54,632 nt of DNA from Haplomitrium mnioides (Eukaryota; Marchantiophyta; Haplomitriopsida; Calobryales). Shown here one piece after another: positions 33,601 through 42,414 of the stretch (within the stretch, counting starts at the first letter, position 1; each line of letters starts with the position of its first letter). The notes under the pieces were generated by a model, which ran no database searches, was not told where the DNA came from, and saw only the letters and a list, made by a program, of their open reading frames with translations. Both the position numbers and the translations under genes were made by a program. Where the stretch lies: contig JBNGIS010017712.1 of the NCBI GenBank assembly GCA_049999725.1, positions 46,146 to 100,777 on the forward strand. The letters run 5' to 3'.

Positions 33601-36600
33601 AGCTGTGGAGACCAGAATATCTACACTGAAGAAAGAACTTCACTGCAAATCTGTACAGCTAGAGGGTGTGAGGGGAGCTCTCAACACAACTTAACAGAAG
33701 ATATCTGTGACTACGATGTCACACGGTAAAGCAGGAGCAAAACTCAATGCCAAAGTTGAAGAGAAACAGACTGCACTCAGAACTTGGTCAGAAGTGGTGA
33801 GAAAACCTCAACCACAACCAGTGCAGATATATGGGGGACAGTCATAGAAGAAAAAATTTGAGAAGAACACTCCTTGAACCTTCTGGTGAGAGGACTGGTG
33901 GAGACAGCAACAGAGAATCTGGCGAAGGCTATATGGGACACCATTATGGCACAGGCTGGACTTAAGGAGATACGTGTCACATGTTGATGCCTGAGACAAA
34001 CCACCCCAGACTGGGGAACTCATCCAATTGAGATTCACGACAAGGCAGGATAGACTGCAACTCCTCAGAAACAAAATGTTCAAAGGGAAACCCTTCTGCA
34101 TTGGCAAGACCTGACCCCTGAAGAAGTGCAAAACCTCCCAGCAGAATACACCAAAGTTGGAGCTGCCAGGACAGAGGCGAAAAATGCTGACACCAGAACG
34201 GGCCTTTTCACCTGATCCGGGACCATGCTCTCCCATAGGGATTCACAGGGAATGTGGGGTCAGGATATAGTTGCACCTGGCACAAGGGCATGCACTTGTC
34301 TGATGAGAACTTTGATGCACCATTTGACAAAAAGGGAGAGCTCATTGATAAAGTCACTAGTGAGGATCTGATTGTAATGGGAGATTTCAACAGCTGCATA
34401 GGCAACCTACAGGCACACATCTTCAAACCAGGGCAGCTGACAATGAGAAATCACAAAAAATTCTAGAAGAATGGAAGGACTTCCAACGCAGCTCACAAGA
34501 CAGCCCTCTCAAATACCACCAGAAACTTTTGAACTTATTTAGTACACAGGACAGGTATTTGACAATCAGTGGTGGGTTACATTCTATCCAACCCCCATAG
34601 ATCCCCTGAGTTCATCTAGAAATTCTATATCTTGATCCCACACCTGAATCTGACCACACTCCCCTACTCTTGACCCTTCTTATCACATACCCATCCAGCC
34701 AGATCAGTACATGGAAGTGACAGCCTCACTCACGTTATCTATCATTACCTTCCTTCCGAAAGACAATCACATGCCTACACAACAGAACTGCACATCCAAC
34801 TCTCAACACTCTCATTTCCAGATGCCACCTCAATCACAGATTTAATTTTGACCTCAGCTAGACTCAAATTCCCTACAATCCTGATCACTTCCAAGATATC
34901 TGCTGAACCCCAAAGTTTCCGACCCAATTCCTGGTTCAACAAACATTTTCTTTCGGACCCAATCCCTGGTTCAACATACATTTTCTATGCTTGGTCTCTC
35001 TAATCAATCAATACCCGAGTGAGTGACTCTACCTTCTTTTTTCTATTAGAATAATATGAATAATGATATGGTTCTGTATCTTTGGCAAAATACAGCACAG
35101 AAGATGCACTCACTCTGGAAAAGTCTGGAATGGAGCACCATTGAATGAGATCCAGGAGGCACTCAAGACATGGAGGAGATGTAGACAAGAACTATGCATG
35201 ACATGGATGGTGTTCACACTTCGACAGATTATCCAGGACAAGAAGCACAACCCAAGGAATTTTTTTACAAACTTGAGGGGAAACAAGGCCAGGTCCAGCT
35301 TCATAACTTAGAAGACTGGAAAACTATGCTGCCCAGCTGTACCACTCTCCAACTGCCACAATCACAGACCCTTCTACCAACAAACAACATATATCTGATG
35401 TCCTCACAGTGGAAAAGGTGCTACCCATGATCACGAAATTACAGGAAAAAGCCCCTGGCACACTGGGGCTCCAGGCCCAAATGCTGAAACACAGTGTAAC
35501 CACCCTTACTCAGCCTATCACAGACTTGTTTAATCATGTCACAATAGTGGTTTCCAAGAGGAATGGAAGATCAACACTATCATTCCCATATATCAAATCA
35601 CCATGATTCCCATATATCAAACCATCATGACTGAGTTTTCCCGTTACTTCCGGAAAGTGGCAGAAACTCAGTACGACGATTGGTCAGGACCTGCTGTTGG
35701 GAACTGATGAAACCAGCAGGAAGTTGTGGCAGCTTGTCACTGCTACACATGATGAGGCTGAATAGTCTGAAACTTTGTGTCTGACACCACAGAGTCAAGG
35801 CTGCACTCTATGCCTGCACAGTTGTGATATGTGTAGGTTTTTCCTAGACTATTGCAGCTTCCATTTAAGTGTTGTTGTGGTTAGTTTTGCTCTCCACAGC
35901 TTCATAACTAATATATTCAGTAACTTTAGCGGATGTTCTGCATCCAAGTAGTCACCAGTGATGGGCTTCATGTGCTATGTTCAGTGTGCAGAAGGCCCCA
36001 ATCACTAACTTTTCAGCAGACCTCTCTGGGAGTTATGCTCTTGGATGTTTGCTTCACAAGATCAAACTGAAGTGAAATGAATGATGTCACAAGCTGATGC
36101 CTGAGAGTTGACAGATTTTGATTAGTTGGATTCTTGGTGGAGTGCTAGGCATCATCATGACTGAGTTTTCCCGTTACTTCCGGAAAGTGGCAGAAACTCA
36201 GTACGACAATTGATCAGGACCTGCTGTTGGGAACTGACGAAACCAGCAGGAAGTTGTGGCAGCTTGTCACTGCTACACATGATGAGGCTGAATAGTCTGA
36301 AACTTTGTGTCTGATACCACATTGTCCAGGCTGCACTATATGCGTGCACAGTTGTGATGTGTGTAGGTTTTTCCTAGACTATTGCAGCTTCCATTTAATT
36401 GTTATTGTGGTTAGTTTTGCTCTCCACAACTTCATAGCTAATATATACACAAAAGGAGTTACATATTCTCCATTTGTTTGCGCAGAGACCATTCGTTTTG
36501 CCCAGAAAATTTCCCTCTTTGAATTATATACACGAAAGGAGTTACATATTCTCCATTCGTTCGCACAGAGACCATTTGTTTTGCACAGAAAATTTATGGT

Positions 36601-39600
36601 GCCTTGCGCTGCTGACACGAAGTACATTTTAACTAACTATGACCAACTAAACTAGCTAGCTAAGTTAACTACTATAACAAACAATGTGCTCGTTATGGCT
36701 ATGTACAGTAGTAACGATATATAACACGAGAATCCTTTCCCAGTATTGAGCCTTGGGAAAGACTGGACATTGATCCTCCTCAGGATCTATGCTCTCAATC
36801 AAGCAATGGTTCTTTCTCAACAGCCTGTATTTCTGCCTCGGGGTGTTTCAGAAGGCCTTTAACTCGGTCCCCAAACACGAACTATGGGAGAACCTAGAAG
36901 AACTGCACCTCCCACTGGACTGGCTCACTCCCATACAAGTCCTCTACCAAGAAGTTCTAGCAAGTGTTCGGACCAACCTCGGCTTGTCCAAACCTATCCA
37001 CTGCAACACAGGTGTCAAGCAAGGGTACCCACTATCACCAATTCTATTCAGTCTTTTCATCGACAAGCTGGAAGCGGTTCTATCAACTATAGAAGCTCCC
37101 TCACCCAGGTTACTTGCCACAAGGTCTCTATCTTACTTTATGCCGACGACATTGTTCTGATGTCAACTACGAATGGTTTACAACACCAGTATGGCTTTAG
37201 ACCACTTCTGCAACCAATCTGGATGGCAGTGAACCTGAAGAAGACAAAAGTTCTGGTCTTTGGAAAGTGGCTCACATCAGATAGGAGAGAGACATACAGG
37301 TTCAGACAAGACATACTTGAAGTGGTCGACCAACCAGTACACGCATCTGGGGATCTCTCTGCATACATGGCAAGGATGGAGCTTTGGAGCAGACTGCAGA
37401 CTTGCGGCAGGACTAGCCAGCCTCTACCAAACAAACAGCTGGTGCAAAGAAAAGGATCTATGGAACATCTCAACCAGAATTGACCTCTTTCACACTTTCG
37501 TCACTACAGAAAATATAGAGAGCAGAAGGCAAATATATGGAGTGGAAATATGGGGCCCGGCCATTACACCAACAATGTGGTTCAAACATGGTGAAAACCC
37601 CCTAAAAAGAGTCCTCACCAGACTGTCTAATGTCCGAACAACGACTTCTCTCCATATCCTTTTAGCAGTGTTTGGGGTGCTACCCATGGAAGTCTGTGCA
37701 GTTCAAAAGCTCTTTACATACCTGTAATCTATCTGGGATACAGAAAGATACCTGCAATCTATCATACTCCTACCCTGGTCATGGTTTTAGAAGAGTCTCG
37801 TCTAGTGGGGACGAGGAATCCCACAAACTGGTACAATCAATGTCAATTCTGGTTGGTACCATGGGAATTGGACATACAAGAGCTTCCAGACAGCTCAAGC
37901 ATACTCTTAAACCATCTCTCTACACAATACTACACAGTACTGTGGCAGTCATACAGCCCACCATCACGCCCAGTCAAGTATATGTCTGTGGTCAATCCCC
38001 AGCCCTGACAACATATAGCAACAATATCTAACCAGTAATATGTCACTCCATCTCATGCACATCCTTGCCCAGCTGGGAACTGGCTCACACCACCTAAGAT
38101 GTGAAACAGCTACGTGGTCCAAGATTAACAACAAAGTACGGCCAGAGAAAGCTGTTTGCCTGCACACTAAAAACCATCGAGGACAAACACTTCATCTTCT
38201 GCTGCCCAAGATACTATGAGATACAAAGACACTACCATGGCCTGGTCAGGGATCAACCCACAACAGTCTTGAGCTGCTAGATTCGAGACAAATACCTGAC
38301 ACTTTGTTGTCAGGCTGTTAAAAGTGAGTTGAACCTGCTCAGCTTTCTCCAATCTTCGACACCCAATAGTGACTCAATCAAAGCCTTGATTCTCCTCACA
38401 TGCTCATCAACGGATGAGCCCTCCTCCGTCGTCAAACTGTGAATCTGATCCTTCACATGGAGAACTATGGTGGTGTTGTTGTTTTGTACCTTGCTTGAAG
38501 CTTGTTCCAAGCCTCATTAGCATTCTTACACCCCATTACAATCGGAATAATATCATCTCTGACACAGAGATTAATACATGAACGACCCTTTCTGGCTCTC
38601 TTCTCTATCTAGTCATACTTTGATCACCATTCATTGGCTTCCACTCCTCCTGAAACACTATGTCACTCTAGAATCCTTCCCCTCCACACTGGCCATGGCT
38701 CTTTCAACTGGTCAATCCCACATAGATTCCCCTTCAAGATTCTTTAGTACTTGGGACTCTTCACTCCTACTCAGAAGTGCAAAAATACAGAAGCACTGAA
38801 ATGCAGAGACCAAAATCACTGAAATGACCTGAAAGCACAATGAGAGTGACCCAGGAAGCACTACACACCCTGGGGTTATTTGCCCCTTACCTACGAGTTA
38901 GGCTGGCCGCCCTAAAAAATCTGAACCCTAATCTCGCAGGTCTTAGTATCGACTTTCACTAATCCTAAAGTCTCATCTTTTACCATAAGTGAAATGTTAC
39001 TAATGAGGTTTCACCCAGATAGCTTTACCCAGTTTACAAAAAAATATTAACTTATAAATTTCGTACTCCAATTTTGAGTACAAGATTTAGAAAACAAACA
39101 GCACTCGTTTTTTATGTTCCTTCTCAATAAGAAGAGAACTGATTTTCTATAAGAGAAAAACCTCGACTCTTATCTGGAGTACCTGGTAAGTGTTCAGGAA
39201 GGATGTGTAGCTCGAAGATGATGATCTTAAGAAACAAATGCCCAATCAAGTTCCCAAACTTCTTGCCGGAGCACCAGTATGCTATGAGCTGCTATTTACA
39301 AAATTGTATATCTGGCTAATCAAATCGAAGCTCTTGATTGGAGTGGGTGCAGGAATTCTTACGCCTCTGGTTCAAGGAGAATTGTAACCCTTATCAGGAC
39401 AAGGTGCATGAGTTTAAGTTATTAGTGTAGTTGTGTTGGGCCAATTATTGCTGGTGTTGTTATATGGGCCCGAATGATATTATTTAGCCTGTGCAGGTTC
39501 TACCAGAGGCTCCTGTGGAACTTGTTTCAGAACTTTCCAGAAGGTATGCTGGCTGTTCATTGTCTCGTACCTTTGTAGACATTCGGAATGCCTATGAACT

Positions 39601-39910
39601 CAATTCTGAGTACATCTTGGTGCACGAAAGTAATGAGGTTTAACCACTTGTATTGAATATTTTTTATTTTGCTTGTGTAAAGATATATCCTCTTATATGA
39701 GACAATAACTGGGACACAAATCAAGCTTCCAAGCACAGAGGTAAGTTTCTGGACCTGGATTTGCGCTGGTCTATTCAATAGACTAAAGTTTGATGAGGTT
39801 GCCGTGATAATATTCTTGTTCTGATTGTGTAGGAGCTCATTCATGAAAGAATATCCAAAAATGTTGCAGCAAGTCTTTCGCAGCTGAGACAAGGCAATAG
39901 ATTCCATTGA
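21686..39910 (+). CDS. PUR7: SAICAR synthetase (purine biosynthesis step 7), with a giant intron
   Basis: Twelve coding exons join in phase to 394 codons: 21686-21961, 22061-22162, 22303-22432, 22558-22650, 23679-23767, 23884-23964, 24267-24356, 24579-24668, 39353-39403, 39497-39543, 39683-39740 and 39833-39910. The enzyme joins CAIR and aspartate with ATP to make SAICAR. The nucleotide-binding region reads [15 protein letters not shown] (exons 1-2), followed by [10 protein letters not shown]. The two family signatures are [14 protein letters not shown] (about residues 165-178, across exons 3-4) and [10 protein letters not shown] (about 266-275). [14 protein letters not shown] and [12 protein letters not shown] follow. 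The Ser/Arg/Cys-rich N-terminus looks like a plastid transit peptide; the start is the first of two adjacent Met codons. All splice sites are GT..AG and all motifs are intact. Exons 8 and 9 are 14.7 kb apart. Confidence 0.93.
22651..23678 (+). other. Intron 4 of the SAICAR synthetase gene
   Basis: A 1.0-kb intron, longer than its neighbours apart from intron 8. It starts GTGCGC and ends ACAG. No element or gene was recognised inside it. Confidence 0.7.
24744..24999 (-). repeat. Copia LTR, left copy (element 3' end)
   Basis: Homologous to 38778-39017. Shared blocks include CCCTGGGGTTAT.TGCCCCTTA, CCTAAAAAATCTGAACCCTAA and GTGAAATGTTACTAAT. On the minus strand it would start near TGTAGGTTAG. 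The ends are estimates to within a few bases. Confidence 0.75.
25030..26160 (-). pseudogene. Copia RT (main part) and RNase H
   Basis: On the minus strand: [14 protein letters not shown] and ETFAPVAK near 26150-26070 (start of the core RT), then [16 protein letters not shown] around 25915-25865, the catalytic YVDDLLV near 25755-25735, and RNase H with SDSNWAGD and ADRKSTS around 25510-25455 and [15 protein letters not shown] near 25420-25370. It ends with [17 protein letters not shown] near 25100-25060. These are textbook copia blocks. Frame changes near 25600 and 25950 break the protein. The segment upstream of KARLVARGF is displaced to 28560-28750 by a LINE. Confidence 0.88.
26165..28556 (+). 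mobile_element. LINE 1 (5'-truncated non-LTR retrotransposon)
   Basis: Plus-strand remnant of a LINE ORF2. It contains [16 protein letters not shown] (26480-26525), then RT motifs [26 protein letters not shown] (about 26862-26895), [11 protein letters not shown] (about 27040-27075) and YADDIVLMS at 27163-27189. A C-terminal cysteine/histidine region follows ([19 protein letters not shown], near 28150-28205). The 3' end is an (ATTCA)n tail at about 28527-28556. The endonuclease and ORF1 are absent, so the copy is 5'-truncated, as is typical of target-primed reverse transcription. It split the copia RT between IGCK-type and KARLVARGF motifs. Stops and frameshifts are present. Confidence 0.85.
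28560..28752 (-). pseudogene. Copia RT, N-terminal piece
   Basis: Minus-strand reading gives [20 protein letters not shown] then [13 protein letters not shown], which is the start of copia RT (compare EL..L..N.TWELV.LP and IGCKWV.K). The next motif, KARLVARGF, is found at 26150, on the far side of LINE 1. The piece ends at the 17-bp duplication that flanks the retroposon at 28769-29419. Confidence 0.8.
28769..29419 (+). mobile_element. Short retroposon, longer copy, with 17-bp target duplication
   Basis: An insertion of 651 bases lies between two copies of TATCGCAAGGAGCTGCA (28752-28768 and 29420-29436). It has no coding capacity. Its right two-thirds (from about 29012) match 30307-30689; the extra left part includes (CTATT)n, a T-rich run, (GT)n and (AT)n. 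The shared 3' end (ACTTATAAAGATAT) and variable 5' end, with long target duplications, fit a LINE-mobilised non-autonomous element. Confidence 0.8.
29437..29755 (-). other. Copia spacer between integrase and RT
   Basis: This continues the copia sequence interrupted at 28752. A (CTT)n-like tract lies at about 29710-29740. Bases around 29660-29715, read in reverse, resemble 36730-36800 (both have ATTGAGCCTTG and TCAGGATC), so part of this stretch belongs to a repeat also found next to the other array. Confidence 0.45.
29771..30306 (-). repeat. Undescribed ~530-bp repeat, copy A (full)
   Basis: A full-length copy in reverse orientation. It shares with the other four copies the segments TAGCTATGAAGTTGTGGAGA, GACAAGCTGCCACAACTTCC and ATGATGCCTAGCACTCCACC. 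It carries the conserved 43-nt hairpin at 30018-30060. The sequence AACACATTGTTAGTC at 29756-29770 recurs at 31105-31119, just past copy B, so A plus B may have inserted as one dimer. No reading frame is conserved between copies. Confidence 0.8.
30307..30689 (+). mobile_element. Short retroposon, 5'-truncated copy, with 14-bp target duplication
   Basis: 383 bases homologous to the 3' part of 28769-29419. It is flanked by TAAAGTCACTGATT at 30293-30306 and 30690-30703. It landed exactly at the junction between repeat copies A and B. Both copies end at ACTTATAAAGATAT, so the 3' end is fixed and the 5' end varies. Confidence 0.85.
30704..31087 (-). repeat. Undescribed ~530-bp repeat, copy B (5'-truncated)
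   Basis: Head-to-tail with copy A in the same reverse orientation; the two were contiguous before the retroposon inserted between them. It lacks the first ~150 bases of the unit, ending at ATCTT near 31087. The hairpin is at 30943-30985. Confidence 0.8.
31131..31201. repeat. Perfect 26-bp inverted repeat (hairpin)
   Basis: Arms 31131-31156 and 31176-31201 are exact reverse complements of 26 bases around a 19-base spacer. The arms contain CTAGATAGTCAGGTATGTAC. The same TAGTCAGGTAT word reappears near 31717-31728 next to repeat copy C. Confidence 0.95.
31180..31210 (+). repeat. Left 31-bp direct repeat flanking copy C
   Basis: Identical over 31 bases to 31667-31697. Together they bracket repeat copy C, like a very long target duplication. 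The segment overlaps the right arm of the 26-bp palindrome. Confidence 0.85.
31211..31666 (+). repeat. Undescribed ~530-bp repeat, copy C
   Basis: A single copy in plus orientation, missing about the first 70 bases, with the hairpin at 31386-31428. It ends CTTCATAGCTA like the other copies. It is bracketed by exact 31-bp direct repeats (31180-31210 and 31667-31697). Confidence 0.82.
31730..32351. other. Unassigned segment inside the copia element
   Basis: No protein family is recognised. Around 32060-32230 a loose motif recurs three times (TTTCTGCCATCGCAAACACA, TTTCTGCTACCGCGAAGACA, TTTTTGCTACCACGAAGAAG). An open frame of 160 codons at 31894-32376 lacks any homology cue and ends antisense to copia integrase, so I do not call it a gene. 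Confidence 0.4.
32352..32890 (-). pseudogene. Copia integrase C-terminal part
   Basis: Minus-strand reading gives [20 protein letters not shown] and [14 protein letters not shown] near 32880-32770, then [30 protein letters not shown] and FRNLAYVHV. These are the last third of the copia integrase core, with the catalytic Glu in the [11 protein letters not shown] block, and the GKKP motif. The N-terminal finger and first Asp are missing: the sequence breaks off at about 32885, where G-rich DNA and LINE 2 begin. Confidence 0.88.
32891..33303 (+). other. G-rich segment with a 22-base G run
   Basis: The plus strand is strongly G-rich: runs at about 33015-33038 and a pure run of 22 Gs at 33050-33071. 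It could be the 5' untranslated region of LINE 2 or an assembly problem. Open frames here encode only Gly/Arg-rich or Pro-rich low complexity and are not called. G-quadruplex formation is plausible. Confidence 0.55.
33304..35606 (+). mobile_element. LINE 2, 5' part (ORF1-like, endonuclease, start of RT)
   Basis: Plus-strand LINE remnant, a relative of LINE 1 but longer at the 5' side. About 33340-34200 is an ORF1-like region, with a Ser/Pro/Thr-rich start and then [20 protein letters not shown], a short coiled coil. About 34200-34690 is an AP-endonuclease region with [11 protein letters not shown] at 34375-34407 and ESDHTPLLL near 34645-34672. About 35100-35606 matches the start of LINE 1 ([14 protein letters not shown] near 35450-35490). 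Stops and frameshifts are many. It breaks off at about 35606 where repeat copies D and E sit. Confidence 0.75.
35623..35916 (+). repeat. Undescribed ~530-bp repeat, copy D (5'-truncated)
   Basis: It starts in mid-unit at CATCATGACTGAG and runs to the unit's end at CTAATATA, then joins copy E head-to-tail. The hairpin is at 35630-35672. Just upstream, a 24-base segment (ATTCCCATATATCAAA...) is duplicated in tandem at about 35582-35629. Confidence 0.82.
35917..36446 (+). repeat. Undescribed ~530-bp repeat, copy E (full)
   Basis: A full-length unit directly after copy D, from TTTAGCGGATGTTCTGCATC near 35925 to TTCATAGCTAATATA. The hairpin is at 36160-36202. The truncated-then-full order of D-E is the same as that of B-A on the other strand. 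Confidence 0.82.
36443..36600 (+). repeat. Tandem duplication, period 83 bp
   Basis: Two ~70-base copies, 36443-36512 and 36526-36595, share ATATACAC.AAAGGAGTTAC, ATATTCTCCATT and CAGAAAATTT with a few differences. They lie just past copy E and may belong to the same unknown element. Confidence 0.8.
36600..36829. other. Tail of the insertion that splits LINE 2
   Basis: Non-coding sequence between the repeats and the resumption of LINE 2. About 36735-36800 resembles the reverse of 29650-29715, so it belongs to a repeat that accompanies the ~530-bp unit at both sites. Confidence 0.45.
36830..38277 (+). mobile_element. LINE 2, 3' part (RT core and C-terminus)
   Basis: It resumes at [20 protein letters not shown] (about 36846), parallel to [12 protein letters not shown] in LINE 1. 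[20 protein letters not shown] (about 37017-37076) and YADDIVLMS (about 37137-37163) follow after a frame change. The C-terminal stretch near 38130-38270 matches LINE 1 ([13 protein letters not shown]-like and [11 protein letters not shown]-like). The RT fingers between the two parts of LINE 2 are missing. Unlike LINE 1 it has no (ATTCA)n tail: the sequence stops at about 38277, where copia gag begins. Confidence 0.8.
38290..38760 (-). pseudogene. Copia gag (UBN2-type)
   Basis: Minus-strand reading gives [20 protein letters not shown] with EAWNKLQ around 38575-38500. After a frameshift, [20 protein letters not shown] and [13 protein letters not shown] follow around 38450-38350. This is the usual copia Gag core. 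The start lies near 38700, close to the right LTR. The C-terminal gag, zinc knuckle and protease are not found; LINE 2 occupies their place. Confidence 0.75.
38778..39017 (-). repeat. Copia LTR, right copy (element 5' end)
   Basis: Counterpart of 24744-24999 (blocks listed there). On the minus strand it runs from about TGGGTGAAACC to ..CA. The ends are approximate, and the immediate flanks do not show a matching 5-base duplication. About 335 bases beyond it exon 9 of the SAICAR synthetase gene begins. Confidence 0.75.
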
Positions 39911-42392
39911 CCCCGTCTGCAGCTGTTTCTTAATTGGTTGTTGGTTTTCCGACAAGATAGAGTCCAAGGCCCATAGATGGGATAGTTCGGTTCTCTCCAC
40001 ACTTTGTATACAATTGACTTTAATGCTAAAATTGACCTGTATCGTGTTTTTAACCTGACCCTGTAAAAGCAGCCACGGGAATTCTGTGAAAGCAATTTGT
40101 CCATATTGAACGCTCGTAAGAACTTTCAATTCAGCTGTCACAATCTTCATCTGGCACGAAAGAATCAATCATTCTTATCTTTGTGCGTCACATTTGATCA
40201 AGTTGGCATGTTTACAGCTCGAGTGCAATTGGTCTTCATAAACTTAGGATTACGGCAATCTTGCTTACAGTAGCAGGTGAAAGAAAAAGGTGAACCCGGG
40301 GGGGGGTTGGGGGGCCACAATGCCAGCTTGGTGATGATTCATAGCATGAAGCTCAAGGTGTAGTACCAGTAAGTTCCTGTCTCGATTGGTTTGGGCCCTG
40401 ACACGATGAAGCAAATGAACCTTGCAGAGGACGATACCAGTCGTGTGGTTTTGAAGGATATCGTATTGTCGAAAGTTGATGCTCGCAAGCTTTCGTTAGT
40501 CACCCCGTGTGAGGCACTGACACCAGGTTGATTGCATAATGCGAAGGCACATATCGGAAATTCAGTGTACAGTACATGAGACAGCCTTGCTTTGGGCTTT
40601 CATCCGTGCATGCGGTGGTATAATTCTATGATGATATGGTCAACAGTCTTCCGGACAGGGTTTCTAACACGGAAGTAGCTAGGGGTCAAATCTTCATACC
40701 AGCTGCGTCAATCTACACGAGTAGTGCACACGTTCCTGCACATCGACAGACGTGGTATGTGCTCAGAATGATGTATACCGCTCCGAAAAAGGTGTGCATG
40801 GTGGTCCCCCATTGCTCAAAAAGCGGGCAGTGGTCGGCCAGGTCCAAACTTTCGGGTTTCACGTGTGACTCTGTCCGGTGAAATTTTGACGGTGAAACCT
40901 CTTTACAGACAACAAAATCGTTCTCCTGGGGGGCATGCTATCGTCAGCTGTAAGATTTGCTTTCCTTTTGAAGTTGCGCTTTTCTACCAAATTTGTACAA
41001 TCTTTCTTATTGTGACGATCGTATTTGCCTCGGTAACGCCCCACGACGGCATTGTTCAAATCGTCGTACCACTGTATCCCGTTTCCACAAGCGTTGTTGA
41101 CCGTGCAAGACCTCGTCCTCCATCCTTTCGTCACTCCTTTCTTTAGCGTACTGCTGCTTCGTTTGGTAAATATCGCCATCTTCCGAATTATCACTTCTCT
41201 TCTACCTGGATTTCCTGTCATACGTATCTGTTTCTCTTTCAAAATCTGCGTGCGATCGTTACGACACAGCACAGCGACAGAAGTTCTTTTGTTTGAGAAT
41301 TGAAGGCTTCAACATTTGTTGATGTACTGTACCCGAACAGTTGCTGTATGATGCATGCCATTCAGCGTACAGTACATGCGTATGCAGTATTCATATAATC
41401 TATACCGTCAGAGGGAGGATGTGCTTGATACGATTTGTCTTACATGCAGTTGTGCATCCATTTGATTCATGTGCGACACCATCCATCATATTCCAGTTCT
41501 TGGTGGACTATTTACGCAAGCCTTTGTACGCGGTATCCCTCTCGAATCAGCTGCACCACGCACGTTTCTCAAAGCCCCACAGGCTCTCTACCTACTCAAC
41601 GTCCGTTTCTCATAACTGTAAAGCCGGATTGATAGAAGAAGGTTCTGTTCCGGGCTCCAGGGCTCAGCCGAATACCTCCTGTTTCTTCATTCGCAGGACG
41701 GATCACTTGCTGCTGTATGCATTTCTAAGCGACTAACAGAACTTACTGCTATTACAGGCACAAGAATGTTGCAGGAAGATAGGAGAGGCAGGCTGAGCCC
41801 AGGTTTTACAATTCGTCTATCCTCTGACACAGTCCACGAAGTTCCCATACCCATGTTCTGAGACGAAAGCTTGCTGACATGGATCTGGGTTCATCAATCC
41901 AGGGCATATGCACAATGCACATCTTCAGATTTTGTCTGAGAATCACGACAACGAGACCTGTACATTGTTCCAAATGCTATCTCCAACAAAGCCAGAGTCG
42001 ATTCCATGAATGAGCCACAGCACACGTTACCTGAAATGCATCCTGATCCAAATTATGGCTTTCAAGCTTCACCGGATTTCCCGAATGCAAGCGGCTGAAT
42101 TCGCATACGATGTGATAATTGCAACAAATTTCCTCTTAATTCCTGTCTCCCGAATTTTCACAGCTCGTTTCACATCATGGACCACAACATCTTCAGATAT
42201 GCCGATCACCAGTCTTCTGGGGCCGGCTACGACTTTTGTACCCGGGAAGTTCCGCCTTTCCCTGCTACCGGGACGAACATAGCGGGAATTTCCACCGGCG
42301 GCTGGAGGGGAGCCCACACTAAACGCACGAGTATCCGAAGTCTTTCATGCGTTGGTCCACAGGTCCGTCCGATTCACTATCCAGCGGTTTAT

Positions 42393-42414
42393 AATTGGTG
42401 TGTTAACACCAATT
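42393..42414. repeat. 22-bp palindrome
   Basis: AATTGGTGT, four bases GTTA, then ACACCAATT: perfect 9-bp arms. It lies about 950 bases upstream of the SCAB start. It could be a binding site for a dimeric factor or chance. Confidence 0.6.

Larger units (their letters stand above)
24744..39017 (-). mobile_element. Ty1/copia element with nested insertions
   Basis: Two direct copies of a ~250-bp LTR bracket copia coding remnants on the minus strand in correct order: gag (38760-38290), integrase (32890-32352), N-terminal RT (28750-28560), rest of RT (26160-25570) and RNase H (25630-25030). Integrase before RT identifies Ty1/copia. Apparent length is 14.3 kb because LINEs and other repeats sit inside; without them the element would be of ordinary copia size. 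Exact LTR ends and a target duplication could not be fixed. The coding parts carry many stops and frameshifts. Confidence 0.85.
24669..39352 (+). other. Intron 8 of the SAICAR synthetase gene (14.7 kb, packed with elements)
   Basis: The intron starts GTCAGT after exon 8 (..EPDNIDK) and ends GGTGCAG before exon 9 ([11 protein letters not shown]). In other plants these two protein segments are contiguous, so no exon is missing. Almost all of it is a copia element in antisense, itself loaded with LINEs and smaller repeats. The 75 bases before the left LTR and about 335 after the right LTR are the likely remains of the original intron. Confidence 0.9.

Noticed and set aside
35690-35730. Hammerhead ribozyme core in the unknown repeat (CTGACGAAAC / CTGATGAAAC with a CCTGCTG..CAGCAGG stem)
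   Set aside because: The stem II and separate GAAA of the hammerhead core are missing and no cleavage-site stem can be drawn; it is only a partial resemblance.
24739-39022. 5-bp target duplication of the intron-8 copia element
   Set aside because: The bases outside my estimated LTR ends (cgaag and gatag) do not match; the ends are too diverged to place exactly.
40859-41736. Open frames of 131-137 codons on both strands in the intergenic region
   Set aside because: They overlap or adjoin on opposite strands, have no recognisable domain, and no splice-consistent extension was found.
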